From JANNPJ01 sp965200525 (lineage in GTDB: Bacteria; Actinomycetota; Actinomycetes; Actinomycetales; Kineosporiaceae), in assembly GCA_965200525.1 (NCBI GenBank), contig OZ241368.1, positions 2,046,001 through 2,110,000 on the forward strand: a stretch of DNA of 64,000 nt. The letters are read 5' to 3'. Within the stretch, counting starts at the first letter, position 1. Every line of letters begins with the position of its first letter. A program made the position numbers and the translations under genes. Positions 51,159-60,284 of the stretch are shown here, in pieces. The notes beneath the pieces were generated by a model. That model was not told where the DNA came from. It saw only the letters and a program-made list of their open reading frames with translations, and made no database searches.

Positions 51159-52010
51159 ATGCGATGCCCTTTCTGTAGTAGCGATGCGACGCGGGTGAAA
51201 GACACGCGCCGATGCAAGGGTGAGTTGGTCCGGAAGCGCATATGCGAAGACTGCGGCGAGCGCTTCTCCACGGCCGAGCGGATCACGGCCGAATATCTGC
51301 AGGTCCGGAAGCGAGACGGTCGCACTGAGCCGTTCAGCCGCACCAAGATCCGCAATGGGATTCTCCGGGCTGCCGTCGGCTCAGACCTCTCTGTCGCCGA
51401 CGTCAACGCCTTCGTGGACGGAGTCGTCCAGCTCCTCAACCCGGATGCGCCGGATCTGCCGGTGGGCAGTCGCGACATCGCCACCCTCGTAGTGCGGCAG
51501 TTGCGGTCGACGGTCGCGGTCACCGACATCACCTGTATCCGCTACGCCATGGTGTGGCTGAGCAAGTCGGCGCCGAACGGGCGGCTGCCGCTGTCTGATC
51601 TGCGGCGCTGGCTCGAGACAGAGTACGGGCCGCCACGGGTGTCGGCGCCGTCGGCCCAGCCCAGCTCGGTTGTGAAGCGGGATGGACGGGTTGAGCCGTT
51701 CAGGGCCGAAAAGCTCTCCCGCAGTATTGAACTGGCTGCCGGTTCGCTTGCGGCCGAGCGAAAGCTGAGCCTGGCGCTCAACGTCTCGTCCGGGGTGATG
51801 CGCGGTCTCGCTGGGCAGGCCCTGGTCACCTCGCAGCAAATTGCGAGCGAGGCGCTGAAATCGCTGCAGGAGCTCGATAAAGCCACCTATCTCAGGTATG
51901 CGGCGATCATCAAGCGGTACCGCTCGGTTGACGACTTCTGGTTCGAGCTCCTGAGCCTGCAGGAGCAGGCGTCTTGGCGCAGCCCTGAGGTGATCACTGT
52001 TCCCGGGTAG
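51159..52010 (+). CDS. NrdR-like regulator with doubled ATP-cone
   Basis: NrdR proteins sense ATP/dATP and repress ribonucleotide reductase genes. This one has the N-terminal zinc ribbon (C3, C6, C29, C32; MRCPFCSSDA.. and ICEDCGERF), then a first ATP-cone (VRKRDGRTEPFSRTKIRNGI), then a second ATP-cone (VVKRDGRVEPFRAEKLSRSI) that ends in YLRYAAIIKRYRSVDDFWFE. It has 283 residues, while usual NrdR has about 150-170 and one cone. No reductase gene is nearby, so it likely controls the divergent operon and reads nucleotide levels. Strong family match; the target is inferred. Confidence 0.88.
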   Translation: MRCPFCSSDATRVKDTRRCKGELVRKRICEDCGERFSTAERITAEYLQVRKRDGRTEPFSRTKIRNGILRAAVGSDLSVADVNAFVDGVVQLLNPDAPDLPVGSRDIATLVVRQLRSTVAVTDITCIRYAMVWLSKSAPNGRLPLSDLRRWLETEYGPPRVSAPSAQPSSVVKRDGRVEPFRAEKLSRSIELAAGSLAAERKLSLALNVSSGVMRGLAGQALVTSQQIASEALKSLQELDKATYLRYAAIIKRYRSVDDFWFELLSLQEQASWRSPEVITVPG

Positions 52011-52013
52011 CTG

Positions 52014-55000
52014 TCAGGTACCAAAATGGGCGTAGGCCGCCCACAGGCTGATGGTTCGGGGATACCGGTGGCGCAGATCGCGAACGATCCGGTGCAGGGT
52101 CTCGGCTGGCCCGATGCCTTCGGGCGTCCCGTTCGCGAACTCCCGGTGGAAGGTGAGTGCTACGCCGGGGGCGTCGTCGTCCGAAACCGCCCATAGTGTC
52201 CCCACCACGTGAGCGAATCCAGCGATCTGCAATGCGGACGCGATGTGGATGGACTCGTCGAGCAGCCGTGTGCCGGTGAAGGCTGTCCGGCAGGCTGACA
52301 GGTAGGCCAGCACCCCGTGCCGGGCCTGGACCCCGGCCAGCTGCCGGACGGTCATCGACCGCTGCCCGAGGGTCAGCCTGCTTGCTCCAGGGTCGCCGAC
52401 TTCGGTGACGGCGTGACAGGCGAAATGCACGTGGGTCGCCCGGGCCAGTGCTGGCAGCAACGTCTCCGGGGTCGCGGCGTCGTCAAGAAAGGGCTCGCAC
52501 CGCCATATTCCGGCGACGGCCACTGCTTCCGCGACCGCCCGCCTCAGCGGCGGTAGACCCAGTCCAGTCCCGGCGCCCACGACGAGCGCATCGAGCGGAA
52601 CCGGTGGACGTGCCTGCCGCTGATAGGCCAGGACCCGCAGTGTTGGCGCGTAGGAGGACACGACCCGATCCAAGACGCTGTCCGCAGAGCTTGACCCCGG
52701 GGCGCGACCGGCTGCATGTAACGGCAGCACCCCCAATGGGCCGGTCGCCATCCACCAGATCCGGGGCCATGACGTGCCCGGCGGCGGGCCTGTGTGCCCA
52801 AGGTGGTGCAGGACTGGTTCGCAGATTCGCTCCCAGACCCACACGAGAACGGCGGCGCGTGTCGCGTTCGCCGCGAAGCCAGTGGGCTCTGCCTCCGCCG
52901 CCAGGAAGGCGTTCACCTGGATCACCATCTCGTCGGCCTCAACATCGAGCTCCCGAGCGTCGACGCCCCGGCCGGTGAGCAGAAGCGCGAATGCCCCGGT
53001 AGTCGTCGTGATCAGGGCGACCACTGTGCCGTCCCCGGCGCTGGCGCGCATGTCACGGGCACTGGGCGCCCGGGCGAAGCGCTCAAGGCCGGGCAGTTCG
53101 CGGATCTGCCCAAGCAATCTGGTCATGTCCTGGGTGGCGACCCGGATGGTCTCCGCCTGTCGCCGGGCTGCGGCGTCGGACACCGGCCGGGCCGGATCAA
53201 GATCGGCACCGAGAATCTCCCGGAGCTCAGAGTAGCGCTCGTGGATACGCGGATACCGGGTCCGAAGGTCGCTCTGGTCCGCGCGGAACTCCAGGGCCTG
53301 ACCGAGCAGGACGCCGCGGCCGGCCTCGAGCACGTCCCACGCCCCCTGGACGTCGCCGCGACGGATCCGCACGGCCGCGGCCTCGGGCCCGAAGCCACTG
53401 AGCAGTTCGAGATGGCGTTGCTGATCGTTGGGGGCCAGCGAACGCTCAACGAGCACCGGCACGAGGGCCAGCACGTCGGTCCAAGCCTGGTCGGCTCGCT
53501 CCCACCATTGGTTTCGGGCAGCCAGGCGGGCCAGGCGCCGACCGAGTCGGGCCCGGACGATCGGCGGGGACGACAGCATCTCCGCGCCTTCGGCCAGTAG
53601 GTCGAGCGCCCGGTCCAGAGTGCCGGCGGTCGGGTCGAGTTCGTGTTGCTCCGCGAGGACCTCGGCCAGGTTCCCGAGCCGGCCCGCGCGGTACACGCTG
53701 CCTGAGTCGGTGAGGGCGACGGCCGACTCGGCGGCGGCGTGGGCCCGGGTCAGTAGACCGGGTTGCTGCTCGTGCTCGTATCGCAGGAACAGGGCGGCCG
53801 CGGCGTTCGATGCGTGCCGGGCCCGCAGCGGATGGTCGTCCGGCAAAGTCTCCCAGGCCGCGACCGCGTGATCGGTGCCGTGCTGCAGATCGAGGCGGTG
53901 GTGCGATACCCGGAACCAGACGAGTTGTGCGGTGCCGAGGTTGGCCAGGGCGACGGGTCGGAGCGGATGGCCCGGCGCCAGGTCGGCTACCGCATCCTTG
54001 CCGGCCAGGACGGCTTCCTCGAGATCGTCGTCACGTCCGGTGCGGAGGTAATGATCGGTAAGCAGACCGCAGAGATTGCTCAGGAAACGCGCCCGTTCCT
54101 GAGTCGTCTCCCGACTCAGAGTGATGGCGCGCCGTAGCCGAAGAATCGCCTCGTCCAGGCTTTCCAGCCGGCCCGTGTGCTCGTACTGGGAGTGCAGCGC
54201 GTTCGCCAGCATCGCCAGATACGCGGGCTGGTGGACCGGACTGCCGCGGCCGGCGACGACGGCCAGGCGGCCGTGCTTGAGCGCCTGCTCCAAGTCATCC
54301 GGTCGGCCGCTGTCCTCGAATCGCAGCCGCAGGCAGTGTCCTAGGAGTGCCTCGTCTCGGGCGGCCTCCGGTCCACCGGCAAGCTCGACCGCCTCCCTCA
54401 TCACGTCCACGGCCCGCTCGATGTCCGTGCGCTGCCCGGTCGCCTCGTAGCGGCTGCTTAGTACCGAGCCCAGAGTGGAGAGGACGACCGGACGGTCCGG
54501 GGCTGCAGCGGCGAGGGCGGCCTCGGCCACAGCGCCCAGGTCGGCGGCCCGGTCCAGATCCGTCCGTGACCCGGTAAGGTCGGCGCGCTCTCGCAGGAGT
54601 CCGGCCAGGTTGGACACGTACCCGGGATGACGTGGATGCGACGGTCCCACCGCCTCGGCAGCGCCCTCGGCCAGAGCGATCGCGCGGTCAAGGTCGGAAC
54701 GGCTCCCGGTGAGCGCAAACCGTTCGCGCAGGGCCGAGGCGAGGTTCGAGGCGTAGGCCGCTCTCTCTGGGTCGTCCTCAGTCGCGGCCGACATCGCCTG
54801 CCCACCGGCAGCCGAAGCCGCGTCGAGGTCGGAGGGCGTCCTGAGAGCCAGGTAGCGCAGCCGGAATCCGTTGCCTAAGTTTGACAATCGGCCAGCCCGG
54901 GCGGGACTGTCCTGCGAGGTGCCCCGAACTGCGTCCTGCGCCAGGATCAGAGACTCTTGGAGGTCTTCGACGAGGCCTGTCCGGTCATAGCGGGCCTGCA

Positions 55001-55754
55001 CAGCCGATCCCAGACTCGACCGGTAAGTGGGCAGATTCAGGTCGTCCGGGAGTCCGGCTCGGACAGCGTCCCGGCCGCGGTCGATCGCCCCGTCCAGGTC
55101 CTGGGGATGGCCCAGGGCCTCGTACCGGACGCGTAGCGCATTGCCGAGGTTCCCGAGGGCCGCAGCCCGACGGTCGTCGGGGGCGACGGCGGCCGCGCGT
55201 TCACCGGCGTCGACCGCTAGAACGAGAGCCTCTGTTGCGCCGAAACGCTGGTAATGGGTCTGCTGTGCACTGCACAGATTGATCAGGAACACCGAGCGGT
55301 CGGCGGCGCTGGTGCCCGGTGCCCGCTCGGCTTGCTCAAGCAACCGGATCGCCCGCTGGAGCACCTCGACGGTCCGCAGACAGGCGCTAGTTAGATAGCG
55401 CGCCGCTTCGGCGTTCCAGTCATCAGGCCCGTCGCCGGCGGGAGGCACGTTCTCGGCCAAGTGAGCGTGCAGAACCGACGGAACCAACTCGCAGGCGTGC
55501 GGGAACAAGTGACCGAACCAGTGCGTCGCCAACTCCAGGTCCGCCTGGTCCTCGCCCTCGGGCAGGTGCTGGTAGCGCAACCAGTGGGCAAGCGCGATCA
55601 GTTGCACCTGCTGCAAGTCCATAGGCCCGGTCTGCTGCGCGAGCGTCTCCACCAACCGGAGCGCCTGAGGGGCCAAAACGAGGTCGCGCGGTCCGCCCGT
55701 TGCTCGCGCGAGCCAATCCCGCACCTCGCCCGTCAGCCGCTGACTGTCGTCCAC
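52014..55754 (-). CDS. TPR-CHAT caspase-like protease (CHAT protein 2)
   Basis: A protein of 1,246 residues from the GTG at 55754 (GGGGG 6 nt upstream; the frame continues to a GTG at 55784). About 900 residues are TPR-like repeats with the recurring LSNLGNGFRLRY / LASALRERF pattern and DLDRAIALAEGAAEA spacing. The C-terminal CHAT domain has HFACHA (His about 1114) and YLSACRTAFTG (Cys about 1155), then AGFAHVVGTLWA. Its end is convergent with the NrdR-like gene by 3 bp. It is a paralogue of CHAT protein 1 with a longer repeat array, which suggests that the two recognise different partners. Confidence 0.9.
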   Translation of the reverse strand: MDDSQRLTGEVRDWLARATGGPRDLVLAPQALRLVETLAQQTGPMDLQQVQLIALAHWLRYQHLPEGEDQADLELATHWFGHLFPHACELVPSVLHAHLAENVPPAGDGPDDWNAEAARYLTSACLRTVEVLQRAIRLLEQAERAPGTSAADRSVFLINLCSAQQTHYQRFGATEALVLAVDAGERAAAVAPDDRRAAALGNLGNALRVRYEALGHPQDLDGAIDRGRDAVRAGLPDDLNLPTYRSSLGSAVQARYDRTGLVEDLQESLILAQDAVRGTSQDSPARAGRLSNLGNGFRLRYLALRTPSDLDAASAAGGQAMSAATEDDPERAAYASNLASALRERFALTGSRSDLDRAIALAEGAAEAVGPSHPRHPGYVSNLAGLLRERADLTGSRTDLDRAADLGAVAEAALAAAAPDRPVVLSTLGSVLSSRYEATGQRTDIERAVDVMREAVELAGGPEAARDEALLGHCLRLRFEDSGRPDDLEQALKHGRLAVVAGRGSPVHQPAYLAMLANALHSQYEHTGRLESLDEAILRLRRAITLSRETTQERARFLSNLCGLLTDHYLRTGRDDDLEEAVLAGKDAVADLAPGHPLRPVALANLGTAQLVWFRVSHHRLDLQHGTDHAVAAWETLPDDHPLRARHASNAAAALFLRYEHEQQPGLLTRAHAAAESAVALTDSGSVYRAGRLGNLAEVLAEQHELDPTAGTLDRALDLLAEGAEMLSSPPIVRARLGRRLARLAARNQWWERADQAWTDVLALVPVLVERSLAPNDQQRHLELLSGFGPEAAAVRIRRGDVQGAWDVLEAGRGVLLGQALEFRADQSDLRTRYPRIHERYSELREILGADLDPARPVSDAAARRQAETIRVATQDMTRLLGQIRELPGLERFARAPSARDMRASAGDGTVVALITTTTGAFALLLTGRGVDARELDVEADEMVIQVNAFLAAEAEPTGFAANATRAAVLVWVWERICEPVLHHLGHTGPPPGTSWPRIWWMATGPLGVLPLHAAGRAPGSSSADSVLDRVVSSYAPTLRVLAYQRQARPPVPLDALVVGAGTGLGLPPLRRAVAEAVAVAGIWRCEPFLDDAATPETLLPALARATHVHFACHAVTEVGDPGASRLTLGQRSMTVRQLAGVQARHGVLAYLSACRTAFTGTRLLDESIHIASALQIAGFAHVVGTLWAVSDDDAPGVALTFHREFANGTPEGIGPAETLHRIVRDLRHRYPRTISLWAAYAHFGT

Positions 55755-55885
55755 CGCTGACCCCCACACATGCCCGGCGAACACCTGCTTGCTGCCGTGT
55801 CCGACGTTGCCCGAGTTTCCCGGCAGGTGTCAATCAGGCGGTCCCAGCGGTCGCATGATCGTGGACATCGACAGGAGGTGGTCCG

Positions 55886-58711
55886 ATGCGCGATGGAACG
55901 CGAACCCGAGCGCGGGAACTTGGGCGGCGGTTGACGCGGGGCCCGGTCCCCGAACTCGCGACTGTGCTAGCGACACTACAACTGGTCCGGCCCGAAGCCG
56001 TCCCGCTGCTCTGGGCGGCCGGTCTCGGGGCCATCATCGTCCTGCTTCTGTTACACAGGAGACAATCCGCTCAGCGCGAGGAGGCACTGATGTCGCAGGC
56101 GTCGTCAGCACTGGACCCCGACCCTGGCCGGGTGGCCGACCGAGCGGGCTTCGGACAGGAACTCACCCTCCTGCGGGAGGCGGCAGGGCTTACGGTCCGG
56201 GACGTCGCCGCGCAAACGACCCTCCCGGTCAGCACCGTTGGCGGCTACTTCTCTGGTACTTCCCTGCCCGGACCCCATCTACAGTCGGAGTTCGAGAAGA
56301 TCCTTCGGGTCTGTGGCGTGAGCGGCGACGCTTCCATCGAACAGTGGCAACTGGCTCTGCGCCGGGCACGGCGCAGAGCCAGGGCTCGGTCGGAACCGAC
56401 TCCTGCCGCTTATCCCCCAGCGAGCGTCGATCCACCGGCAGGGTCAGGACACCCGGCCGCAGCCCGGGTGTCGATCCGCCCACCGACCGAACGACTGGAC
56501 CGGGAACCGCGTGTCCAGGGACGGGCGGAATTGCTTGGCCAGCTGACCGGCAGCCTGAATCAGCCGCATTCGGGAAGTCCCGGTCCCCGGGTCCATGTCC
56601 TGCACGGTCTCGGCGGCTGCGGCAAAAGCACGATCGCTCTCGCGCTGGCCCGGCGAGCGGAGGACATCGGGGCGCTGGTGTGGTGGGTGTCGGCCGTCGA
56701 TCCGGACGTGTTCCTCAGCAGCCTGCAGGCAGTCGCGATCAGCCTCGGAGCGACGCCCGACCAATTGGCCATCGGCAGCCTGCCAGACCAGGTCTGGCGA
56801 CAGCTCTCGGCCCTACGAGAGCCGTGGCTTTTGGTGATCGACAACGCGGACGACCCGAACGCGACCCTGGCACTGCCCGATGCGGCTCCGGCGGACGGCA
56901 ATGGCTGGCTGCGACCCCTCCGGGGCCCTTTCGGGGCGGTCATCGTAACTAGTCGTGACGGGGGCGCCGGACGTTGGCCCGCGATGACATCGTCCTGGCT
57001 GGCACAGCACCCTGTCCCGGCCCTGAGCCCGGACGACGGAGCGCTCGTCCTCCGCGAGCTGACGGGCGACGTCTCCGGCTCGACGGAGGCGGCCCGGTCC
57101 CTCTCGGTGCGCCTGGGTGGGCTCCCGCTGGCGCTTCGGATCGCGGGCCACTACCTGCGCGAAACCCTGCAGATGCCGGCGGCTCTGGTGGATCACGCTG
57201 GTCCCGGCATCTACACCTACGACCAATACAGAGCCGCGCTCGACGCTGGCGACCACAAGCGACTGCTCGATCCGGGACCCACCGACGCTCTTCCACAACG
57301 CGAGGCGCTGGACCGCACCTGGGACCTGTCATTCGAGCTTCTCGACGCCCGCGGCGCCAGCGAGGCGCGGACCCTGATCTGGCTTCTGTCGTGGCTGCGG
57401 GCGGCCCCGGTGCCGGTAAGTCTGCTCAATCCGTTGATCCTGGCTCAGTTCCGACCACTCACCAGTCTTTCGCCCCGTCGGCTCTGGTACGTCGTGTCGT
57501 CCCTCGTCGACCTCGGTCTGCTCAGCCGGAGCCAGGACGACGACCCGGAATTGGTCCTCCATCCCGTTGTCCGGGACATGGCCCGCAGCAGACGGGAGCC
57601 CGATCACGACCCGGACGGGCTGCTGGCCGTCCTGGCCGCTCTACTGAACCAGCGGATCGCCGAGCTCGATCCGAAAGTTCCTGGCTCCTGGCAGACCTGG
57701 TCAGCAGTAGCTCAGCATTGCACGGCCCCTATCGACCTGATCCGGGAGTACCACCTCGAGGCCCCGGCCCAGGCGGCACCCATTTTCGAACCCGCACTCC
57801 GTGCGGTCAGATATCTGCGAGCCGCAGGCCGATTTCATGCGGTCGACGACGCCGCGCGGCCGGCCATCGAGGCCGGCACGGCCATTCTCGGCCGCGGTCA
57901 CCCCACTGTCCTCGCCCTCCGGCACGAACTGAGCCGGGCCTACTACGACGCGGGCGCCTACCGTCGAGCCAAACGCGGATTCCACCAGATACTCGCTGAT
58001 CGACGCCAGGAACTCGGCGCCGATCACCCGGACACTCTCACAACAGCGCACTATTTGGCCCGGGTGCTCCGAGACCACGGGCAGCTCGACGAGGCAGAGC
58101 GACGTTTCCGGGCAGTGCTGGAGGCTCGCCGCCGGGTTCTCGGGGAGCGGCATCCCGACACCCTGACCACGATGAACAATCTTGGTGATCTCTTACGTCT
58201 ACGCGGCCAGCTGGATCTGGCCCAGGCCTTGCTGGAGACGGTCCTGGCCGAGCGCAACCGGCTCGTCGGCCCCGAGCATCCGGCGACGCTGGTGTCGCGC
58301 TATAACCTCGCCTTGCTGACACGCGACCGGGGTGACCTCGCGGTGGCCTTGGACCTGTGCCGAGATCTCGAGCGAACGAGTATCCGGGTGCTCGGCCCGG
58401 ACCATCCGCGCACCCTGAACGCTCGGCAGGCACTGGCCTGTGTCCACCACGCACTGGGCGACCTGCGGGCCGCGGCGGCCACCATCGACAGCGTCATGAA
58501 CGCCCGGGTCCGGACACTGGGCGCTGGCCATCCCGCCACCCTCGAATCCAGGTACTGGAAAGCTCTCATTCTCCGAGACGCCGGGGACCGGGGACGTGCG
58601 CGTGAACTGCTGGCGGCCGTTCTCGCGGCCCGAAACGAAGTTCTGGGCGCCGACCATCCACAGACCCGCCGGACGGTCAAGACCTTAGACGCTCTGATCC
58701 AGAATCCATGA
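55886..58711 (+). CDS. Membrane-anchored HTH-STAND NTPase with TPR sensor (NB-ARC-like)
   Basis: A 941-residue signalling NTPase. GGAGG lies 7 nt before the ATG. Order of parts: one TM helix (about 39-57), an XRE-type helix-turn-helix (about 88-146; LREAAGLTVRDVAAQTTLP), the STAND/NB-ARC ATPase with Walker A GLGGCGKST (241-249) and Walker B LLVIDNADD (315-323) and GGLPLALRIA, then a winged-helix region and about seven kinesin-light-chain-type TPRs (from about 640; GADHPDTLTTAHYLARVLRD repeats). STAND proteins are triggered by binding a ligand to the repeats. It is divergent from CHAT protein 2, a plausible downstream effector. A TM next to an HTH is unusual. Confidence 0.88.
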   Translation: MRDGTRTRARELGRRLTRGPVPELATVLATLQLVRPEAVPLLWAAGLGAIIVLLLLHRRQSAQREEALMSQASSALDPDPGRVADRAGFGQELTLLREAAGLTVRDVAAQTTLPVSTVGGYFSGTSLPGPHLQSEFEKILRVCGVSGDASIEQWQLALRRARRRARARSEPTPAAYPPASVDPPAGSGHPAAARVSIRPPTERLDREPRVQGRAELLGQLTGSLNQPHSGSPGPRVHVLHGLGGCGKSTIALALARRAEDIGALVWWVSAVDPDVFLSSLQAVAISLGATPDQLAIGSLPDQVWRQLSALREPWLLVIDNADDPNATLALPDAAPADGNGWLRPLRGPFGAVIVTSRDGGAGRWPAMTSSWLAQHPVPALSPDDGALVLRELTGDVSGSTEAARSLSVRLGGLPLALRIAGHYLRETLQMPAALVDHAGPGIYTYDQYRAALDAGDHKRLLDPGPTDALPQREALDRTWDLSFELLDARGASEARTLIWLLSWLRAAPVPVSLLNPLILAQFRPLTSLSPRRLWYVVSSLVDLGLLSRSQDDDPELVLHPVVRDMARSRREPDHDPDGLLAVLAALLNQRIAELDPKVPGSWQTWSAVAQHCTAPIDLIREYHLEAPAQAAPIFEPALRAVRYLRAAGRFHAVDDAARPAIEAGTAILGRGHPTVLALRHELSRAYYDAGAYRRAKRGFHQILADRRQELGADHPDTLTTAHYLARVLRDHGQLDEAERRFRAVLEARRRVLGERHPDTLTTMNNLGDLLRLRGQLDLAQALLETVLAERNRLVGPEHPATLVSRYNLALLTRDRGDLAVALDLCRDLERTSIRVLGPDHPRTLNARQALACVHHALGDLRAAAATIDSVMNARVRTLGAGHPATLESRYWKALILRDAGDRGRARELLAAVLAARNEVLGADHPQTRRTVKTLDALIQNP

Positions 58712-59367
58712 GACCGGTTCTGCTCTGCGACCTTGACGAGACCCTAGTCGACCGCAGCGCCGGCTTCCGGGTGTGGGCCGACTCCTTCACGCAGGACCAC
58801 CGCCTGAACCCGGACCAGCACCGGCTCATACGAGAGCTAGACGGGCGGCACCCCCGGCGAGAAGAATTTTTCCCGGCCGTGGTCCGGGAACTGGGCCTGG
58901 ACCAGGATCCGGAAAGAATCTGGGCGGGCTACCGGCGGCAGATGCCAGCGGTAACCCCGGCGTTCGACGGGATCCACGGCGGGCTACTGGCCTTGCGGGC
59001 GCGCGGCTGGCGACTTGGACTAGTAAGTAACGGCCAACTAGACAACCAGATAGGCAAACTCCAGGCAACGGCTCTCGACCATCTGTTCGAAGTTGTGGTC
59101 ATCTCCGATGCAGCCGGCCTTCGCAAGCCGGATCCGGCTATCTTCCAGCAGGCGCTGGAGGCGTTCGCTGGTACCGAGCGGAGACCGGTCGCGTTCGACT
59201 GCTGGGTCCTAGGTGACGACCCGCTAAACGACATGCGCGGCGGAGCCGAGTTCGGTGCCCGGACTTGCTGGATCTCGCACGGTCGAGCCTGGCCCCACCC
59301 GGAGTGGGGCCCGACCTGCATCGTTCGCTCGGGCGCCGAGGGTTTACGAAGGTTCCGTCATCGGTGA
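58708..59367 (+). CDS. HAD-superfamily phosphatase-like hydrolase
   Basis: A 219-residue haloacid-dehalogenase-type phosphatase. Motif I DLDETL (D8, D10), motif II Ser in GLVSNGQ, motif III Lys in GLRKPDP, motif IV GDDPLNDM. The start overlaps the stop of the STAND gene by 4 bp, so it is translated with it. HAD enzymes with this cap type hydrolyse small phosphates or phosphosugars. Being coupled to a STAND protein suggests removal of a phosphorylated signal or pathway intermediate, which is inference. Confidence 0.88.
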   Translation: MRPVLLCDLDETLVDRSAGFRVWADSFTQDHRLNPDQHRLIRELDGRHPRREEFFPAVVRELGLDQDPERIWAGYRRQMPAVTPAFDGIHGGLLALRARGWRLGLVSNGQLDNQIGKLQATALDHLFEVVVISDAAGLRKPDPAIFQQALEAFAGTERRPVAFDCWVLGDDPLNDMRGGAEFGARTCWISHGRAWPHPEWGPTCIVRSGAEGLRRFRHR

Positions 59368-60284
59368 CCTTGATCTCGGCCCACCTCGATGCCGGGGTGC
59401 TACGGCGGCTGGGCTACATCAATGTGCGATCGAGCCGTTGTTCGAGGTGTTGCGGTTCTTCCGATAGGGCGGCAGGCCGCACTTCGATCCGAGGTTCGGG
59501 AAAAGAAGAAACCGGCCTGTTCGCGCCCGGGCCAGTGGACGTCGCGCCGACGGCCGATCCACCCCCTGCCCGGCCTCGGCAGACCACGGTGGCGATTGAC
59601 GTCAGCGATGTCGGGCCGCACGAGCAATATCCCATGATCCGAGATCGACACCGGGAATGACCCCCGCTACACGGTAGTGAACAAACACCACATTATCTGA
59701 TCGCGGAACCCCTGTCCGGCTGCTGCGCAGGCCCCGCTGAGGCCTGGGTCTGGATCTGGTTTCACCGCCACGCAGCGAGCCAGACAGACAGAAAAGCTGA
59801 TGACAGAAAGTGGCTGGAGCGGGTGGCATTCATCGACACTGCGCCACATCCTATGACACCTAATCATAGCAGATAGTACTAAAAGGGATACCAGGTCATC
59901 CCGTGGGATCCTGTTGACCGTCTGAGGATCGAACACCTTCATTCGACCCAAAGTCGGTAAGTGTCGCCCACTCCACCAGCGCACAATCAAAGGCCCAACG
60001 ACAACTCTGACCGCAATGCAACTTTTTCGTCGCACCCTCCGCCGAGACAAGGGGGCCTTCGCCAGCCGGACGAGACTGGCGAGCGGTGTGTCGGCTGGCA
60101 GGTCGGACAAGCCAGTAGTCAGTGGTTTGCCGGCCCAGCGTCGAGCGACACGCCTCGCCCCGGAGGTGGTCCGGTCAGCCGAAGGAGGTCGTTCTGTTGC
60201 GAACCCGTCGTTGCGTTGACCGAGATGACACGCGGGGTGCCCCTATGACCCTGGCATGCTGGCGCCGACCAGTAAATTTAGCAT
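59368..60284. other. Gene-free stretch with dispersed repeat copy D
   Basis: Contains repeat copy D (listed separately). The remaining frames on either strand are short and have no recognisable protein, so I call no gene. Confidence 0.5.
59770..59990 (+). repeat. Dispersed degenerate repeat, copy D
   Basis: GCAGCGAGCCAGACAG followed by TGACAGAAAGTGGCTGGAGC at 59800-59819 and GGTGGCATTCATCGACACTG. It matches copy A over about 180 bp down to CCCACTCCACCAGCGCA at about 59968-59984. Confidence 0.8.

Noticed and set aside
52483..53600. Plus-strand frames opposite CHAT protein 2
   Set aside because: They are shadows of the strongly biased TPR/CHAT codons and have no recognisable domain.
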